Shown here piece after piece: positions 62,172-64,000 of a DNA stretch of 64,000 bases (positions within the stretch are counted from its first letter, which is position 1; the number at the start of each line of letters is the position of its first letter). The notes beneath the pieces are model-generated. The model saw only the letters and a list, made by a program, of their open reading frames with translations. It searched no databases and had not been told where the DNA came from. This stretch comes from Kribbella sindirgiensis (GTDB lineage Bacteria; Actinomycetota; Actinomycetes; Propionibacteriales; Kribbellaceae). A program made the position numbers and the translations under genes. The DNA lies in NCBI RefSeq assembly GCF_004331435.1, contig NZ_SJKA01000014.1, positions 124,001-188,000 on the forward strand, read 5' to 3'.

Positions 62172-63689
62172 GTGAGGACAAAGTTGTTCGATTTCTCTGA
62201 GCTCGGCACCATCGATCTCGGCACCGTCATCGCCCTCGTCTCACTCCTCGGTACGTCGATCGTGTGGCTGCTCGACCGGTACCTGTGGCGCCGCAAACGA
62301 CTCGTGTACCGGGTCCAGGTGGACGCGCAGATCGGCGTCCACCCGCGCCAGGACCGCGCCCGCGAGATGGTCGACATCGAGGTCGTGCACCAGGGCCGGC
62401 CGGTCCAGGAGCCGAGCATCGTGCTGCTCCGCGTGGACAACGCCGGCACCGACATCGACGCCCGCGACATGCAGGGCGAGGTCGAGTTCAGCTTCCCGGG
62501 CCGCAAGATCGTCCGGATGAAGGTGGTCGAGTCGCATCCGCCCAAACTCGGCGACCTGATCGAGAAGGACCTGAAGCCGGCCGAATACGTCGACACCGAC
62601 ACGATCACGGTGCCGAAACTCGCCATCAACCGCGGCGACCACTTCAAGTTCCTGCTCGTGCTGTCCGGGAAGGGCAAGGAGGTCAAGCACTCCGGGTACC
62701 TGGCCGGCGGGGCGAACGGCGGTGTCTACCACGAGCCGCGGCCGCGCGGACCGGGTCGCCGTACGCTCATCTTCGGCGCGACGACGCTGGTGCTCGTCGG
62801 CGCGTTCGTCGCGTTCTTCCTCGTCGACGTACTGCAGCCGCCGGACAACTGCTCGTCGGGGCAGCTCCGGGTCAGCGGGTCGACCGCGGTGGAGCCGACG
62901 ATGACCGAGCTGCGCAGCGCGTACGCGAGCGAGTGCTCACAGGCAGACATCGTCATCGCGTCCAACGGCAGCCTGCGCGGCGTCCAGGACCTCGCGAGCC
63001 TCGGGGCGAAGGACCCGGCCGCGGCGAGCAAGGTGATCGCGATGTCGGACGGGCCCGCGCAGGATTCGCCCAGTCTCAACGGCGAGGCGGTCGCGGTCGT
63101 CGTGTTCGCCGTCGTCGTCAACCGGTCGGCCGGTGTCACCGGACTGACCGCGGCCGAACTCCGCGACATCTACACCGGCAAGGTCACCAACTGGAACCAG
63201 CTCGGCGGTGAGAACCTGCCGATCCGGATGGTCAGCCGGGTCGGCCCCGACTCCGGCTCGCGGCGGGTGTTCCGGGAGAAGGTGCTCGGCGGCGTCCAGG
63301 AGCTGGGGATCACGTCCGACGACTGCCGTCGCGACGACGACGCGGCCGCGGCGAAGTACCACCGGTGCGAGGTCGGTACGACGGACGAGCTGCTGACCCG
63401 GGTGAACGAGATCGACGGCGCCATCGGGTACGCCGAACTCGGCACGGCACGGAGGTTCCCGGAACTCGCCGCAGTCACGATCGACAGCGTCGTACCGGAC
63501 ACGTCGAAGGTTGCGGACCGGTCGTACAAGTTCTGGGAGGTCGAGCACGCGTACACGTACCAGGCACCGGACGCGAAGTCGCTGACCGCTGCATTTCTCG
63601 ACTACATGCGCTCCACGCAGGCGCGGCCGATACTGGAGCGCGGCGGGCTGGTGCCGTGCGGTGAGCTGCCACCGGGGTTCTGCGGCTAA
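62172..63689 (+). CDS. Membrane-anchored PstS-like substrate-binding domain protein
   Basis: 505 aa. A helix at about 17-34 and a second at about 199-219 frame a beta-rich domain (QVDAQIGVHPRQDRAREMVD). The rest is a periplasmic-binding type domain: LRVSGSTAVEPTMTELRSAY, LTAAELRDIYTGKVTNWNQL and DSGSRRVFREKVLG, as in PstS-like phosphate proteins. A binding protein tethered by two helices with no transporter genes nearby suggests a sensor. GTG 62172 has a weak site. Confidence 0.75.
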   Translation: MRTKLFDFSELGTIDLGTVIALVSLLGTSIVWLLDRYLWRRKRLVYRVQVDAQIGVHPRQDRAREMVDIEVVHQGRPVQEPSIVLLRVDNAGTDIDARDMQGEVEFSFPGRKIVRMKVVESHPPKLGDLIEKDLKPAEYVDTDTITVPKLAINRGDHFKFLLVLSGKGKEVKHSGYLAGGANGGVYHEPRPRGPGRRTLIFGATTLVLVGAFVAFFLVDVLQPPDNCSSGQLRVSGSTAVEPTMTELRSAYASECSQADIVIASNGSLRGVQDLASLGAKDPAAASKVIAMSDGPAQDSPSLNGEAVAVVVFAVVVNRSAGVTGLTAAELRDIYTGKVTNWNQLGGENLPIRMVSRVGPDSGSRRVFREKVLGGVQELGITSDDCRRDDDAAAAKYHRCEVGTTDELLTRVNEIDGAIGYAELGTARRFPELAAVTIDSVVPDTSKVADRSYKFWEVEHAYTYQAPDAKSLTAAFLDYMRSTQARPILERGGLVPCGELPPGFCG

Positions 63690-63699
63690 TGTGCTGAAC

Positions 63700-64000
63700 A
63701 TGTACGTGATCGCGCACCTCAGTGACCCGCATCTCGACGGCTCCGAGGAGGCGCGGTCGCGGCTCCGGAAGATCACGTCGTACGTGCGTGAGTCGTCGGT
63801 GGACGTCGTCCTGGTCAGCGGCGATCTCGCCGACCACGGACTGCCGGCCGAGTACGACGAGCTCGCCGGCGAACTGTCCTTCGACGTACCGGTCCTGGTG
63901 CTTCCCGGCAACCACGACGTCAGCACGCCGCTGCGGGCCGGGCTCGACTCCTTCGTGACATCGGACGGCGATGCGCACCCGGTGCACCAGGTGCATGAGG
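63700..64000 (+). CDS. Metallophosphoesterase, 5' part only
   Basis: The first 100 codons of a calcineurin-like phosphoesterase cut by the window end. Metal motifs are DPHLD (D-x-H, residues 9-13), SGDLADHG (GDxxD region near 40) and PGNHD near 73. It resembles CpdA-type 3',5'-cyclic nucleotide phosphodiesterases. It begins 10 bases after the PstS-like gene and may be co-transcribed. Confidence 0.85.
   Translation, partial: MYVIAHLSDPHLDGSEEARSRLRKITSYVRESSVDVVLVSGDLADHGLPAEYDELAGELSFDVPVLVLPGNHDVSTPLRAGLDSFVTSDGDAHPVHQVHE

Overview
The window is high-GC DNA (roughly 70%) with Shine-Dalgarno sites such as GGAGG, many GTG starts and a gene set typical of a soil actinobacterium. It carries GlxA-type AraC regulators, mycothiol-type DinB proteins, carbohydrate (CUT1-like) ABC operons without their own ATPase, a Nur-like nickel box, and many VOC and SDR enzymes. 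The family content and the frequent tacg-rich codon junctions would fit the Kribbella/Nocardioides group. That placement is an inference and no marker gene here proves it.

Layout. 1-9500: small accessory enzymes (methyltransferases, an aminoglycoside-phosphotransferase-fold kinase, a secreted EEP nuclease/phosphatase, acetamidase, DinB, NUDIX). Between the second and third genes (1934-2164) lies a 28-bp sequence that looks like a chromosome dimer resolution (dif) site, followed at once by a 23-bp direct repeat and a hairpin. 9500-18220: regulators and redox enzymes, including a TetR gene with two inverted operators facing a membrane-protein/flavoprotein operon. 18260-21890: an AraC - VOC - 27-aa leader - UvrA-like cassette framed by an 18-bp direct repeat, with a copy of an AraC tail left behind, then a broken DinB gene. 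21946-34283: amidase, a Tat-exported protein, AraC/MerR regulators with enzymes, an Rsm22-type methyltransferase, a degenerate pterin dehydratase-VOC fusion and an isolated UMP-kinase paralogue.

34392-37723: a TetM-like ribosomal protection GTPase behind a leader ORF, then a VOC gene and a 45-aa basic protein facing a TetR gene across repeated operators. 39500-46569: a LysR-controlled operon combining a hydroxyacid dehydrogenase, an enolase-superfamily enzyme, a sugar-type ABC importer and a TIM-barrel epimerase, probably for an acid sugar or sugar acid. 48004-52269: a second ABC sugar importer under a LacI regulator. 53035-53614: a MarR gene and an SDR share a 30-bp operator. 53681-56951: a second UvrA-like protein (DrrC-like) converges on an AlkZ-type DNA glycosylase homologue, which looks like a DNA-damage self-protection pair. 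56992-57121: tandem 21-bp repeats run into a 34-bp inverted repeat. 58114-60693: an ECF nickel/cobalt transporter (cbiMQO type) behind a sequence matching the Nur box layout. 60704-64000: a disulfide-reductase-family flavoprotein, a membrane-anchored phosphate-binding-protein-like receptor and the start of a metallophosphoesterase.

A recurring theme is protection from toxic small molecules. It includes two UvrA-like ATPases, a ribosome protection protein, an AlkZ-like protein, two APH-fold kinases, several VOC proteins and an Ohr peroxidase. Three of the protection genes are preceded by short overlapping ORFs that could couple their translation to ribosome state. No rRNA, tRNA, CRISPR array, intact insertion sequence or prophage was recognised.
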